Assembly: GCF_020217425.1 (NCBI RefSeq)
Contig: NZ_CP084090.1
Coordinates: forward strand, 3,162,001-3,226,000
Direction: 5' to 3'
DNA length: 64,000 nucleotides
Source of the DNA: Halomicrobium urmianum
Lineage (GTDB): Archaea > Halobacteriota > Halobacteria > Halobacteriales > Haloarculaceae
Numbering within the stretch: position 1 is the stretch's first letter; the number at the start of each line of letters is the position of its first letter. The notes below the pieces were generated by a model, which worked only from the letters and a program-made list of their open reading frames with translations, made no database searches and was not told the DNA's origin. The position numbers and the translations under genes are program-made. Shown piece after piece: positions 7,505-17,657 of the stretch.

Positions 7505-9169
7505 ATGGTCGTCGAGTGGGTGCCGTCGTGGGTTCCGCTGCGCGCGTTGACCGTGGTCGCCGCCGTGGGGCTCTCCGCCGCCGCGGCCCTCCGGCTTGGC
7601 CGACTGGGCCGAAACGCAACCGATCGGCTCCGCACCCGCTTCCTCTTCGGCGTCCCCTGGGGGACGGTCGTCACGATGGCGCTGGTCGTCGCCGTGTACC
7701 TCTTCGCCCAGGGCGGGCTCGCCCGCCCGCGGAACCCGGTGGTCGTCGCCTTCCGGTCGTGGTCGTACTTCTACCCGCTCGGGATGCTCGCGGCGGCGTT
7801 CACTCACGGGAGCCTGCCGCACCTGACGGGCAACGTCGTCGGCACGGTGGTCTTCGGGACCGTCGTGGAGTCCGCCGTGGGACACTACCCGCGCGAGCGG
7901 GGCGTGTCGACGTTCTCCTCCTGGCGGCGCAACCCCTACGCCCGGGCGCTCGCCCTCCCCGTCGCCTGCGTCGCGGTCGGAATCCTCTCCTCGCTGTTCG
8001 CGCTGGGCCCCGTGATCGGCTTCTCCGGCGTCGTGTTCGCGCTGGCGGGCTTCGCGCTCGTCGTCCGGCCGGTCACGGCCGCGCTGGCCATCCTGGCCAA
8101 CCGCGTCGTCGGCCTCGTCGTCACGGCGCTGCGGAACCCCGAAGTGACCGCGGTCGCCCGCCCGCGCGTGATCACCCCCTGGTGGGCCGACGTCGCCATC
8201 CAGGGCCACGCCGTCGGCGTCCTGACCGGCGTCCTGCTGGCCGTCGCGTTCGTCCACTACCGGGAGGAGTGGCCCGACCCCGCTCGCCTCTGGTTCGGCC
8301 TGCTCGCGTTCGCGACGCTGCAGGGGCTGTGGGCGATCTACCTCCCGCAGAGCAGCAGCCGCTACGTCATGTTCCGGTGGGCGGGCACGGCGCTCGTGTT
8401 CGTCCTCGCGGCCGTCGCTGCACTGGCCGCGGCGCGGGAGCGGTTCCCCGGCGACGGCGAGCACTCGTCGCTCGATGCAGCCGCAACCAGGCTGGCGCGC
8501 CTCGGCGCGCTGGCCGTCATCACCGCACTGGTCCTCGGGCTCTCCGCGGCGGCCGTCCCGTACAACGTGGCCGACGTCGGGACCGAATCCGCGCCCGGCC
8601 AGTCCGTCGAGGTCAGAGACTACTCCGTCGGCTACGCGGAGGACGTCCCCCACGAGTACGTCAACGCCGTCTCGATCCCCTACTTCGACGACCCCGCGTC
8701 CGTCAACGCCAGCGGGGTGATCGTCACCAGCGACGAGCGGAACATCTGGTACCCGCTGGTCCTGAAACAGGAGCTCGCAAATCGCGGCCGGGCGCGGGTC
8801 CTGCTCGGCGGCGTCGGCTGGCGCCGGCCCGTCTTCGCCGACCGGACCGGCTGGCGCCCCGCCGGCAACGGCACCGTCTACAGGATCCATCTGCGGCCGG
8901 CCGGCGGCGAGCGGACGCTCGCCTACGAGTCCCCGCCTCGGCGGGCGGATCCGGTGATCGACGGGCGCAACGTGACCGTCCGGCCGACCGACGGCGGGTT
9001 CGCACTCACCGTCACCCGCGCTGGCCAGCGCCTGGGGAGCCTCCCCGTCCCCGAGGACGGCGCGCGCGTCACCGAGGCCGGCCTCACGTTCGCGCGCAAC
9101 GGGACCGACGTGACCGCCAGCCGCGGCGGGACGCGGGTCACCGTCGCGACGCGGGAGACGTACAACTAG
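7505..9169 (+). CDS. Rhomboid family intramembrane serine protease with extra C-terminal domain
   Basis: 554 residues. The rhomboid core is visible: FTHGSLPHLTGN (oxyanion His/Asn, N110), GFSGVVFALAG (nucleophile S174) and IQGHAVGVLTG (catalytic H235), embedded in hydrophobic helices. More helices run to about residue 370. A C-terminal about 190-residue domain without helices contains N-x-S/T sites and probably faces outside. Rhomboids cut transmembrane segments of substrate proteins. The soluble extension is longer than in simple archaeal rhomboids and might select substrates. It appears to be a single-gene unit. Confidence 0.85.
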   Translation: MVVEWVPSWVPLRALTVVAAVGLSAAAALRLGRLGRNATDRLRTRFLFGVPWGTVVTMALVVAVYLFAQGGLARPRNPVVVAFRSWSYFYPLGMLAAAFTHGSLPHLTGNVVGTVVFGTVVESAVGHYPRERGVSTFSSWRRNPYARALALPVACVAVGILSSLFALGPVIGFSGVVFALAGFALVVRPVTAALAILANRVVGLVVTALRNPEVTAVARPRVITPWWADVAIQGHAVGVLTGVLLAVAFVHYREEWPDPARLWFGLLAFATLQGLWAIYLPQSSSRYVMFRWAGTALVFVLAAVAALAAARERFPGDGEHSSLDAAATRLARLGALAVITALVLGLSAAAVPYNVADVGTESAPGQSVEVRDYSVGYAEDVPHEYVNAVSIPYFDDPASVNASGVIVTSDERNIWYPLVLKQELANRGRARVLLGGVGWRRPVFADRTGWRPAGNGTVYRIHLRPAGGERTLAYESPPRRADPVIDGRNVTVRPTDGGFALTVTRAGQRLGSLPVPEDGARVTEAGLTFARNGTDVTASRGGTRVTVATRETYN

Positions 9170-9214
9170 GTGCGGTCGGAGCACCGGTGCCGCGACCCGG
9201 AGCGGCGGCCGACC

Positions 9215-9844
9215 TCAGCGGCCCCACTCGATCCGGAACACCTCGGCCGAGATGGTCCGGGACTCGTCGCTGTGGTGGTCGAACTGGCGCGGCAGCTCGA
9301 ACTCCGCCGCGTAGGAGTCGGTGACCTCCCCGCCCTCGTCGCCGGCGAACGACTCCACGAACTCGCGGCTGCCGGCGTTGTGGATCGAGTAGGAGACGCC
9401 CGCGAGGTCGGCCGTCGTCGCCAGGAACGCCCGGTCGGCGTGCTCGTTGCCGGACTGCGCGCCGAACGGCGGGTTCATGACGACGGTCGTCTCGGCGGGA
9501 TCCGTCGAGAGCGGCGCCTGCTCGGCGTCGCCCCGGACCCAGGAGACGGACGTCGACGAGGCGACCTTGCGCTCGTTGTCCCGCGCCGTCCGCAGCGGGT
9601 CCGGGTCGAGGTCGAGGCCGACCACGCGCTCGGGCCCGCGCAGCGCCGCCCCCAGCGCGAGCATGCCCGTCCCGCAGCCCAGGTCGACCACCGTCCGGCC
9701 CTCCAGGTCGCCGCGCAGGTCCGCCAGGTGGATCAGGTGGGCCGCCAGCTCCGGCGGCGTCCGGTACTGTTCCAGCGGCGCCTTCGGGTCGTCGAACCCC
9801 GCGACGACGCCGAGCTGCTGGGCGAGGGCGCGCTTCGTTGCCAT
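9215..9844 (-). CDS. METTL5-like N6-adenine rRNA methyltransferase
   Basis: 209 residues from the ATG at 9844. A longer frame upstream would run antisense into pcm. GFDDPKAPLEQYRTPPELAA at residues 16-35 is the EQY-T motif of METTL5-type enzymes, VVDLGCGTGMLALGA (52-66) binds S-adenosylmethionine, and NPPFG (124-128) is the N6-adenine methyltransferase catalytic tetrapeptide. Eukaryotic METTL5 makes m6A in the decoding-site helix of 18S rRNA; the archaeal role is inferred to be similar on 16S rRNA. A GCTTTTGGAT element 26 bases upstream suggests a leaderless mRNA. Confidence 0.8.
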   Translation of the reverse strand: MATKRALAQQLGVVAGFDDPKAPLEQYRTPPELAAHLIHLADLRGDLEGRTVVDLGCGTGMLALGAALRGPERVVGLDLDPDPLRTARDNERKVASSTSVSWVRGDAEQAPLSTDPAETTVVMNPPFGAQSGNEHADRAFLATTADLAGVSYSIHNAGSREFVESFAGDEGGEVTDSYAAEFELPRQFDHHSDESRTISAEVFRIEWGR

Positions 9845-9982
9845 CGGCGTACATTCTTTCCGCGCATCCAAAAGCGTTGGCGTATTTCCGGCAGTAATCC
9901 GTCGGCGGCGACGCGGGCGACGCGATCGGCGGGCGGCCGAGGCACACAGAAGGCTGAACGGGCGTCGCCTCGTAGTCCGCAC

Positions 9983-10642
9983 ATGGACGACGCGGAGGCC
10001 GAACGAGCGTGCGAGGACCTCGTCGCCCACCTCCGGACGGCCGGCGAGATAACGTCCGACCGGGTCGCAGAGGCCGTCGGAGCCGTGCCGCGCCACGAGT
10101 TCGTCGACGACTCGGACCGCGAGCGAGCCTACGAGGACCGGCCGTTCGACGTCGGGCACGACCAGGTCGTCACGGCACCCCGCCTCGTCGCGCGGACCTC
10201 GGAGTTACTCGAAGTAGCGCCCGGTGACGACGTCCTCGAAGTCGGCACGGGCAGCGGGTACCACGCGGCCGTCCTCGCCGAACTCGCCGGCCCCGAAGAC
10301 GTCGTCACGGTCGAGCGACGCCCGGACCTCGCCGAGCGCGCCCGCCGGGTGCTGGACCGGACGGGCTACGGCGGCGTCTCTGTGATCGTCGGCGACGGGT
10401 CGCGCGGTCTCCCCGGGGTCGCCCCGTTCGACCGGATCAGCGTGGCCGCGGCCGCGCCGGACGTTCCGTCACCGCTGCGCGACCAGCTCCGCGACCCGGG
10501 CCGGCTGGTGCTCCCGCTCGGACCGCGCGAGGGGCCGCACGAACTCGCGCTGTTCGAGAAGCGGAACGGCGCGTTCGACCGGAGCCGGCACGGGAAGGCG
10601 CAGTACGTGCCGCTGATCGGCGCGCACGGGTTCGACGAGTAG
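9983..10642 (+). CDS. pcm: Protein-L-isoaspartate O-methyltransferase
   Basis: 219 residues starting MDDAEAERACEDLVAHL. The family pattern is present: VPRHEFVDD (35-43), QVVTAPRLVAR in place of the usual ISAPHM loop (61-71), and motif I VLEVGTGSGYHAAVLAEL (84-101). The enzyme methylates isoaspartyl residues to start repair of aged proteins in the cytoplasm, using S-adenosylmethionine. It is divergent from the METTL5-like gene with 138 bases between them. Confidence 0.85.
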   Translation: MDDAEAERACEDLVAHLRTAGEITSDRVAEAVGAVPRHEFVDDSDRERAYEDRPFDVGHDQVVTAPRLVARTSELLEVAPGDDVLEVGTGSGYHAAVLAELAGPEDVVTVERRPDLAERARRVLDRTGYGGVSVIVGDGSRGLPGVAPFDRISVAAAAPDVPSPLRDQLRDPGRLVLPLGPREGPHELALFEKRNGAFDRSRHGKAQYVPLIGAHGFDE

Positions 10643-10667
10643 GAGGGAGCGTGATCGCCGGGCCGGG

Positions 10668-11765
10668 TCACTCGGTCGACGCGCTGTCGGGGCCCTGTGG
10701 GAGCTCGATTACGAACCTGGCACCGCCGTCCGGACCGTTCTCGGCCCACACCTCACCGCCGTAGGACGAGACCATCGCCCGGACGAAGAAGAGGCCGAAC
10801 CCGGTGCCCGACGACGACGCGCCCTTGTTGCCGCGCTCGAACACCTCGCTGCGACGGTCTTCGGGGATCCCCGGTCCGTCGTCGTCGACGGTTATCCTGA
10901 CCGCGTCCGCTCCGGCGCGCTCGGCGACGGTGACCGCGATGGCGTCGCCGCCGTGCTCGACGCTGTTGGTCAACAGGTTGCCGAGCACGTCACCGAACAG
11001 GTCGTTCGCCATCACGCTCGCGCCGTCGGGGCAGTCGACGTCGATCGTCACGTCGTCGTCGTCCATCGATCGCACGCGGTCGGCCTGTGAGCCGACCACC
11101 GGCGCGAGGGCAACCGGTTCGAGCTCCGTCGGCCGCTCCGTCGTCAGCGTGTCGAGGGTCGACCGGACCTTCCGCGTCAGGTCCACGATGTTGTTGCTCC
11201 ACCGGAGGATCGTCTCCGCGTACTGCTCGCGCTCGCCGGAGAGGTCCGACGAGAGCATCGACGCGCGGCTCTGGACGACGTTCATGCCGTTGAGAAGGTC
11301 GTGGCGGAGGATGCTGTTGAAAAACTCCATCTGCTCGGTGCGCCGCTGGAGCTCCCGCTCCTGTTTGCTCCGCTCGACCGCGTACCTGAGCGCGCGCATC
11401 AGCCGGTCGGCGTCGATGTCGTCCTTCGGGAGGTAATCCTGCGCGCCGGCCCGGATCGCGTCGATCGCCATCTCGTCGTTGTCGAGTCCGGTGAGGACGA
11501 TGACCGCCTGGTTCGGGTGGTGCTCAAAGACGCGTTCGACCGTCGCTAGCCCGGTCGTCGCCTCCAGACCGAGGTCGAGCAGGAGGACGTCGTAGGCCCC
11601 GTCGGCGAGCTTGTCGAGGCAGGCCGACATCGTCTCGACGTGGACCAGCGAGATGTCGCCGACGAACGCCCTGACCGACGACTGGTCCAGCACGCGCCGG
11701 ATCAGCGTCGCGTCGCCCTGGTTGTCCTCGACCAGCAGCACGGGGACATCGTCTGTCACTGCCAC
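10668..11765 (-). CDS. Receiver-histidine kinase hybrid sensor
   Basis: 365 residues. Residues 1-130 form a receiver domain (VLLVEDN, phosphoacceptor Asp in LLLDLGLE, PKDD near 115). A short helix leads to the kinase: FFNSILRHDLLNGMNVV (H-box), NLLTNSVEHGG (N-box), DDDGPGIPED (G1) and GTGFGLFFVRAMV (G2). There is no membrane segment, so it acts in the cytoplasm. It begins four bases after the preceding response-regulator stop, the third gene of a minus-strand signalling operon (14248 to 10668). This receiver-first layout is common in haloarchaea; the signal is unknown. Confidence 0.85.
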   Translation of the reverse strand: MAVTDDVPVLLVEDNQGDATLIRRVLDQSSVRAFVGDISLVHVETMSACLDKLADGAYDVLLLDLGLEATTGLATVERVFEHHPNQAVIVLTGLDNDEMAIDAIRAGAQDYLPKDDIDADRLMRALRYAVERSKQERELQRRTEQMEFFNSILRHDLLNGMNVVQSRASMLSSDLSGEREQYAETILRWSNNIVDLTRKVRSTLDTLTTERPTELEPVALAPVVGSQADRVRSMDDDDVTIDVDCPDGASVMANDLFGDVLGNLLTNSVEHGGDAIAVTVAERAGADAVRITVDDDGPGIPEDRRSEVFERGNKGASSSGTGFGLFFVRAMVSSYGGEVWAENGPDGGARFVIELPQGPDSASTE

Positions 11766-11769
11766 GGGA

Positions 11770-12213
11770 TCACTCCGGCGGGATCTTCACGACCGTCAGC
11801 CAGAACTCCTCGATCCGGCCGACGACGTCGAGGAACCCGTCGAAATCGACGGGCTTGGTCAGGTAGGCGTTCGCGTTCAGGTCGTAGGACTTCGCGATGT
11901 CCTCCTCTGCCGCCGAGCTCGTCATAACGACCACGGGAATGCGACGCAGGTCGTCGTCGTCACGGAGCTCCCGCAGGACCTCTTTCCCGTCCTTGCGGGG
12001 CATGTCGAGGTCCAGCAGTATGAGGTCCGGACGGCGCGCATCGGCGTGTTCGCCTTCCTGTCGGAGGTAGCCCAGCGCCTCGACGCCGTCTTCGACGACG
12101 TGGAGGTTGTTGGCTATCTGGCCTCGTTCGAGGGCCTTTCGCGTCAGCTTGACGTCGCCCGGGTTGTCCTCGGCGAGCAGTATCTCGACGGGCTTGCCCT
12201 GTTCTCCGCTCAT
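11770..12213 (-). CDS. Single-domain response regulator (Rcp1-like)
   Basis: 147 residues, one receiver domain: [18 protein letters not shown] (acid pocket), [17 protein letters not shown] (phospho-Asp), [12 protein letters not shown] (switch Thr/Ser) and [11 protein letters not shown] (Lys). It has no output domain, as in Rcp1-type regulators that work with phytochrome-like kinases. Its ATG overlaps the stop of the kinase upstream by four bases (12210-12213), so translation is coupled and the kinase is its probable partner. Confidence 0.85.
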   Translation of the reverse strand: MSGEQGKPVEILLAEDNPGDVKLTRKALERGQIANNLHVVEDGVEALGYLRQEGEHADARRPDLILLDLDMPRKDGKEVLRELRDDDDLRRIPVVVMTSSAAEEDIAKSYDLNANAYLTKPVDFDGFLDVVGRIEEFWLTVVKIPPE

Positions 12214-14248
12214 CGCTGTCTCTCCCCCACGCCGCCTGGTTCGGGCGGAAGCGTGAATCGGAAGGCCGTCCCGTCGCCCGGTTGCGAGTCGATCCAGATG
12301 TCGCCGCCATGGCGCTCGACGATCCGCTTGCACACCGCGAGCCCGATCCCGGTCCCGCCGCCGGACCCGCCAGTCCGGAAGATGTCGAAGACGTCGTCCT
12401 GCCGATCGAGCGGGACCCCGGGTCCGTCGTCCGCCACCGAGAACTCCCAGCAGTCGTCCCGCTCGGTCGCTTCGACCGCGATCCGCGCGCCCCCGGTGTC
12501 GTCGTCTTCCGGTACGCCGTGCTCCACCGCGTTCTTGACGAGGTTCTGGAACACCTGCCGCAACTGGTCCGGATCGGCGACGACGGTCGGTAGCTCGCCG
12601 CGGTCGACGGTCGCGCCGTGGTCGTCGATCAGCAGCGCGAGCTCGGCCAGCGCGTCGTCCAGTACGGCCGACGCGTCGATCGATTCGGGGTCCTCGGCGT
12701 GCGTGTGGACGCGGGAGTAATCGAGGAGGGCGTCGATCATCTCGCGCATGCGGTCCGCGCCGTCGACGGCGTACTCCAGATACTCGTCCGCCTCCGCGTC
12801 GAGTGCGCCGTCGTACTCGTCCGCCAGGAGACTCACGTAACTCGACACCATCCGCAGCGGCTCCTGCAGGTCGTGGGAGGCGACGTACGCAAACTGCTCC
12901 AGGTCCTCGTTGGACTGTTCCAGTTCCGTCCGATAAGCCCCCAGTTCCTCGTCGCGTTGCACCCGGTTCAGCGCCGCGGTCGCCGTCCGACTCAGGACCT
13001 CGAGGAGGTCTCGCTCGTACGCGCTCAGCCGCTCCCCCGGCGGCGTTCCCACTGTCAGGGAGCCGTAATTACCCAGGGGAACCACCAGGAGGGAGCCGAC
13101 GTCGATGCTCACCGGCGTCGTCTCCGCGAGCGCGTCCCCGTCCTCGACGAGCCTCGACTCGCCGCCCTCGACGATCTCGTACAGTCTGTCCCCCGACGTT
13201 AGGACGGGGAGTTCAGACAGGTCCTCGGCACCGACTCTGTCGAGGACGGCCTCAGTCGCCGCGAGGGGAACGAGCGATCCCGTCTCGGCCTCCTTCCCGC
13301 GGACGACGGTCACCGGACAGTCGATCACCGACTCCGCGACGTCCACGACGGTCGCGGCGACGCTTTCCTCGTCGCGTGCGTGGAGGAGGTCCGTCAGCGC
13401 CTCGTTCAGCGATCCCATACTCAGCTCCCGCTGTTTCAGGTCGTCTACGTTCCGGGTGAAGCCGGCGACGTACTCGATGTCGCCCGAGTCGCCGACCACC
13501 GGCTCGGCGTGGACGCTGAGCCAGCGGGTCTCGCCGTCCATCGTCACGCGGTACTCGAGGTCGGCCGGTTCTCCGCTCGAGACGCGCTCCATCTCGTCGG
13601 TGATCGCATCGATGTCCGCGGGGTGGACGCCTTCCAGGAAGTCCCCAGGATCCTCGATCAGATCGGCCACCGAGCGGTCCCAGACCTCCTCGTACGCCGA
13701 ATTGACGACGACGGTGTCCTCCCAGTCGCCGGTGAACATCCAGAGGAATCGGTGGTGTACTCCGTTAGGCGCAGGAGCAGGCGATTGCTCTCGGCGAGCG
13801 CGACTCGAGAGCGCCAGTCTTCGGCGACGGTCTCGATGCGCTCGGCCATTCGGTCGACGGTCTCCGGACCGTCTCCGGCCCGGAAGTATCCGTCGGCCCC
13901 GGCGTTGATCGCGTCCGTCGGAGTGGTGTCCGTCCCCGCCGTCGCGTAGACGACGACGGGAACGCCGTCGCGCTCGTCCCGCACACTCGCGAGGAGTTCG
14001 AGAGCGGTCGAGTCCGGGAGGTCGGTGCTGGCCACGACGCAGTCGACGCCGCCGTCCGCGACTCGTTCGACGGCGGCCGTCGCGGTTTCCGCCCCGATCA
14101 GTTCCGCCGGTCGGGCCCGCCGCTCGAGCGCGTCGGCGAGCGACGTCCGGTCCTCAGCCGGGACGGCCACGGCCAGCACGGTGAGAGCTGACCGGTCCCG
14201 GTCGAGCGGCTCGACGTACGTGGAGGCGGTCGATACCCGATCCGTCAT
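12210..14248 (-). pseudogene. PAS-GAF histidine kinase split by a single-base frameshift
   Basis: Two frames join at about 13740-13752. The upstream piece (from 14248, MTDRVSTASTY) holds a receiver-like domain and ends correctly with LLLRLTEYTTD, then runs out of frame. The downstream piece (12210-13739) begins inside a PAS domain at MFTGDWEDTVVVNSAYEEVW. Adding one T after GAT restores TTDFLWMFTGDW, the usual haloarchaeal PAS start. The remainder has PAC, GAF, HisKA ([17 protein letters not shown]), N-box [17 protein letters not shown] and [11 protein letters not shown]. It is either a real inactivating deletion or a sequencing error in a T run. If intact, it would be a soluble kinase feeding the coupled regulator. 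Confidence 0.75.
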
Positions 14249-14521
14249 GCGTGGGTCAGTGAGTGAGTCATAGCTGTGGGCTCGACGCTGGAGCACGAGA
14301 CGGAGCGGGTGCCACTCTGTCAGGAGAGTAGACGGCCTGCGACGTCGGTGCTCGGTCGTATGCGTTTCTCAGGCGGACCCTCTCTTAAAAGAACTCGCCT
14401 GCGGCTATCAGCTGTGATAGCGCTGGAGCGGTCTCACGCCGGCAGCCGTTCGGTGGTCCGGGACACGCCGAGCGGTCGAACTGCTCGACGAGAGTCAGAA
14501 GCGGCGCGACTGGAGCGCGCC

Positions 14522-15568
14522 CTACCAGGTCCCGTGGAAGGTGTCGAACTGCAGCTCCTCGAGGTCCTCCTCGCCGACGGCGATGCGGTACTCCTGGGGC
14601 GTGAGCATCGGCTTCTTGAACTGCGGGCCGTCGTCGGTCGTGATCCGCGGACAGCCAGTGTTGACGTAGGCGTCCATCCCGAAGTTGGTCAGCCGGTCCG
14701 GCGTGACCTCGTCCATGGTGATGAGGTAGGCGTTCTCGTTGTTCTCGACGATCTCCTGGGCCTGGTCCCAGCGGCCCTGTCCGATCTTCGTACAGAAGAT
14801 GACGCCCCAGTTCTCGGCGTCCATCGCCTTGTGGACGGCGGCGTAGCGCTGCTTGATGAACTTCTCCGTGTCGGCCACGTGGACGGCGTTGTTGACGGGG
14901 TCTGCGATGACGACCTTCTTCTCGGGGTGCTCCATCGCCAGCCCGAGCGGGTGGAACTTGCCGCCGCCGACGTACAGCACCTGGTCGGCGTCGACGTCGG
15001 CGCTGGCGTAGTTACAGCCCAGCACCTGGCCCTCGTGGGTGAGGCGGTCGTCGCCCTTGCGCGTGTGGACGGTGTAGCCGCGCTCCTCCAGCCAGCCCTT
15101 CATCTCGTCGAACTTGTTCATGTGCTGGGCCGTCGTGACGAGGCCGACGTCCTCCTGCTCCTCCGGCGGGGCCAGTTCGTCCTCGCGGGCCTGCTCCATG
15201 ATCGGGAAGACGTCGACGTTGGAGAACAGCGGCACGTAGATGATCTTGTCCGACTCCTTCATCGGGGAGTGGCCGAAGTGGACGAACACGTCCGTCCGGC
15301 GCATCAGGTAGGTGTCTAGGTCGCAGGCGCCGTAACAGGGCTGCCCGGAGATCATCACCTGCACGCCGTCGGGCAGCTCCTCGCGGAGGTCGTCGGCGAC
15401 GGCCGGACCGCGCCGCTTCAGCCCCTCCGGGAACTGCAGGCCGACCGTCTCGGCGTCCCGCTCGTCGACCGCCTCGGCGATCCGGTCGATCTCGTAGTCC
15501 CACTCCCGGTCGTGTCGCAGCGACAGACCGGTGTTGCGGAGGTCCCCCTCCGTCCGCTCTTGACTCAT
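14522..15568 (-). CDS. dph2: Diphthamide biosynthesis enzyme Dph2 (radical ACP-transferase)
   Basis: 348 residues. Three well-spaced Cys motifs that ligate the unusual [4Fe-4S] cluster are present: GQPCYGACD (about residue 77), VLGCNYASAD (about 182) and NTGCPRITTDDG (about 303). VGLQFPEGLKRRGP and YVGGGKFHPLGLA are also family signatures. The enzyme cleaves S-adenosylmethionine to move a 3-amino-3-carboxypropyl group to a His of elongation factor 2, the first step of diphthamide. GTTTTAC on the minus strand about 28 bases upstream indicates a leaderless transcript. Confidence 0.9.
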   Translation of the reverse strand: MSQERTEGDLRNTGLSLRHDREWDYEIDRIAEAVDERDAETVGLQFPEGLKRRGPAVADDLREELPDGVQVMISGQPCYGACDLDTYLMRRTDVFVHFGHSPMKESDKIIYVPLFSNVDVFPIMEQAREDELAPPEEQEDVGLVTTAQHMNKFDEMKGWLEERGYTVHTRKGDDRLTHEGQVLGCNYASADVDADQVLYVGGGKFHPLGLAMEHPEKKVVIADPVNNAVHVADTEKFIKQRYAAVHKAMDAENWGVIFCTKIGQGRWDQAQEIVENNENAYLITMDEVTPDRLTNFGMDAYVNTGCPRITTDDGPQFKKPMLTPQEYRIAVGEEDLEELQFDTFHGTW

Positions 15569-15653
15569 TGGAGCGGTTTAACTGCTCAGTGCGTAAAACC
15601 GCAGCGCTTCAACACTGTCCGCGGCGTCGGCGCTCACGGCGCGCGCTCGCCGA

Positions 15654-16970
15654 TCAGTCCATGACCGCTTCGAGCCGCCGCTCGACCCGCTCGACGTTCC
15701 CCTCGAGGTCGCGGACCATCTGACTCTGGGTCTCGTTGGCGGTCGCGATCTCGTCGACGGCCTGGGAGACGTCCGCAGCGCGGCGGGCGACCTCGTCGAT
15801 CATGCTGGCGATCTCCTCCGCGCTCGCCGCCTGATCGTCCGTCGCCTCGGCGATCTCCCCGACCCCCTGGTCGGTCTCCGTGACGGCGGTCAGGATCGCC
15901 TCCTGGTTGTCCAGCACCGCCTCCAGGTCCGACAGCACCTGCTGGACGGCCTCCGTGGTCTCCTCGACGTTACCGGCGGTGTCGTCGGCCATCTCCCGCA
16001 CCTCGTCGACGATGCGCTCGACCTCGTCGGCGTGCTCCTTGGACTCGTCCGCGAGGTCCTTGATCTCGTCGGCGACGACCGCGAACCCCTCGCTGTTGCC
16101 GTCGCTCCGGGCGGCCTCGATGTTCGCGTTCAGCGCCAGCATGTTCGTCTGATCGGCGATATCGTCGATCACTTCGACGAACTCGTCGATCGCCTCGACG
16201 CGGTCGCGCAGTTCCAGCGCGTCCTCGGCCACCTGCTCGGAGGCGTCGGCGACGGTCTCGACGCGGTCGATCGTCTCCGACGCGGTGTCGACGGACTCCT
16301 CGGCAAGGTCGCGGGCCTCGGCGCTCTGGTTGCTGACCTCCTCCGCGCTGGAGGCGATCTCCTCGATGGTCGCGCTGAACTCGGAGACCTCGGACTGCAC
16401 CTCGTCGAGGTCGCCGGCCTGCGCGTCGGCGGTCTCCCTGATGTCGTCGGATCGATCTGCGACCGCCGTCGCGGACTCGCCGAGCTCGGCGACAGCCGCC
16501 TCGACGTCGTCGGTCATCCGGGACTGGAGGTCCCGCAGCTCCTCGCGCTGCTCGACGACGTCGGTCACGTCCAGCAGCAGTTCGACGGCCCCGACCACCT
16601 CGCCGCCGGGGCTCGTGATCGGGATCCCGACCGCACGCGCGTGGGCCGTCGTCCTGTTCGGTTTCTCGGCCGATCGGAACTCCTCCTCGCGGACGGGTTC
16701 GCCCGTCCGGACGACCTTCTCGGCCAGCGTCTCTGACTTCCCGTCGGTCCCGAACACGTCGTAGGCGTTCGTCCCGACGGCCTCGCTGGCCGACAGCCCG
16801 AGGAGGGCCTCGACGGCCCCGTTCCAGTGCGTGATGTCGCCGCGCTCGTCGACGACGAACGCCGCCTCCGGCAGGTCCGCGATCACCGACTCGAACGCCT
16901 GCCGCCAGAACTCCCCGTTCCCGTCGCCCATCGCCGTCGTCAGTTCGCCCGCAGTCGTTTGCTGTCCCAT
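15654..16970 (-). CDS. Soluble chemotaxis-type transducer with PAS domain
   Basis: 438 residues and no transmembrane helix. A PAS domain (about 25-140, FVVDERGDITHWNGAVEALL) is followed by a long coiled coil with the methyl-accepting signalling domain. The conserved hairpin tip IADQTNMLALNANIEAAR is near residue 275, followed by GFAVVADEIKDLADES. It should bind CheA/CheW and report a cytoplasmic stimulus sensed by PAS (redox or ligand unknown). A GTTTAGT box 27 bases upstream of the ATG fits a leaderless mRNA. It is a single-gene unit; no other che genes are in the window. Confidence 0.9.
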   Translation of the reverse strand: MGQQTTAGELTTAMGDGNGEFWRQAFESVIADLPEAAFVVDERGDITHWNGAVEALLGLSASEAVGTNAYDVFGTDGKSETLAEKVVRTGEPVREEEFRSAEKPNRTTAHARAVGIPITSPGGEVVGAVELLLDVTDVVEQREELRDLQSRMTDDVEAAVAELGESATAVADRSDDIRETADAQAGDLDEVQSEVSEFSATIEEIASSAEEVSNQSAEARDLAEESVDTASETIDRVETVADASEQVAEDALELRDRVEAIDEFVEVIDDIADQTNMLALNANIEAARSDGNSEGFAVVADEIKDLADESKEHADEVERIVDEVREMADDTAGNVEETTEAVQQVLSDLEAVLDNQEAILTAVTETDQGVGEIAEATDDQAASAEEIASMIDEVARRAADVSQAVDEIATANETQSQMVRDLEGNVERVERRLEAVMD

Positions 16971-17175
16971 GGTTCTGGGAGAACGAAACCCGGACTAAAC
17001 GCTTGCGCCCGATTATAGGCGTTGATACCGACGCACGATAGATGATGTGGGTTTCGCCTGCCGCGGTACCGTGGCGGCGCTCCGCGGATCGCCGTCGCGG
17101 GAGCGCTGCTCCGCCGGCACCGTCCGCCCGTCGCGAGCGGCGACCACCGGCCCGTACGGTCCGCGGTTTCGGCAG

Positions 17176-17183
17176 GTCTATAC
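17176..17183 (+). promoter_or_regulatory. TATA box for the ylbF-like gene
   Basis: GTCTATAC is centred 28 bases before the ATG at 17208. Confidence 0.5.
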
Positions 17184-17207
17184 CCCGCGAGACGTAACCA
17201 GTCGGTG

Positions 17208-17606
17208 ATGAGCATCGAGACCGAGACCGGCGAGGTCACCCCCGAGAGCCGCGTCGCTGAACTCGCCGCCGAGTTCGGCGAGGCGATCACCGAGCTCCCC
17301 GTCTACCAGAAGTTCGCCGAGGCCAAGGAGCGCGTCGAGAACGACGACGAGGCCCAGGAGAAGATCCAGGAGTTCGAGCAGATCCGCGACGAGTTCATGA
17401 TGGCCCGCCAGACCGGCGAGGCCGACCAGGAGGCCATGCGGACCCTCCAGGAGGCACAGGAGGAGCTCCACTCCCTGCCGGTCATGAGCGACTACCTCGA
17501 GGCACAGAGCGAACTGGAACTGCGCCTCCAGGAACTCAACGAGATGGTCTCCGAAGAACTGGTCGTCGACTTCGGCGAGAAGGCGGGCGGCTGCTGCGAA
17601 GACTAG
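17208..17606 (+). CDS. YlbF family regulator
   Basis: 132 residues, almost wholly helical, with the YlbF/YmcA pattern ELAAEFGEAITELPVYQKF, then IQEFEQIRDEFMMARQTGE and LEAQSELELRLQELNEMVSE. The C-terminus ends GGCCED, a Cys pair reminiscent of the Fe-S-binding Cys of the bacterial YlbF-YmcA-YaaT complex. In Bacillus that complex affects RNase Y and phosphorelay function; the archaeal role is unknown. The start at 17208 is set by the TATA box; a GTG just before it is ignored. Confidence 0.75.
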   Translation: MSIETETGEVTPESRVAELAAEFGEAITELPVYQKFAEAKERVENDDEAQEKIQEFEQIRDEFMMARQTGEADQEAMRTLQEAQEELHSLPVMSDYLEAQSELELRLQELNEMVSEELVVDFGEKAGGCCED

Positions 17607-17657
17607 TTCCCGCGAGCGCCGTCGGCGCGAGCGGCTCTATTCGCCGCCGTCAGAGTG

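Noticed and set aside
9845-10159. N-terminal extension of the METTL5-like protein to a 314-residue frame
   Set aside because: The added 105 residues are antisense to pcm and Arg-rich; the EQY motif and a TATA box support the start at 9844.
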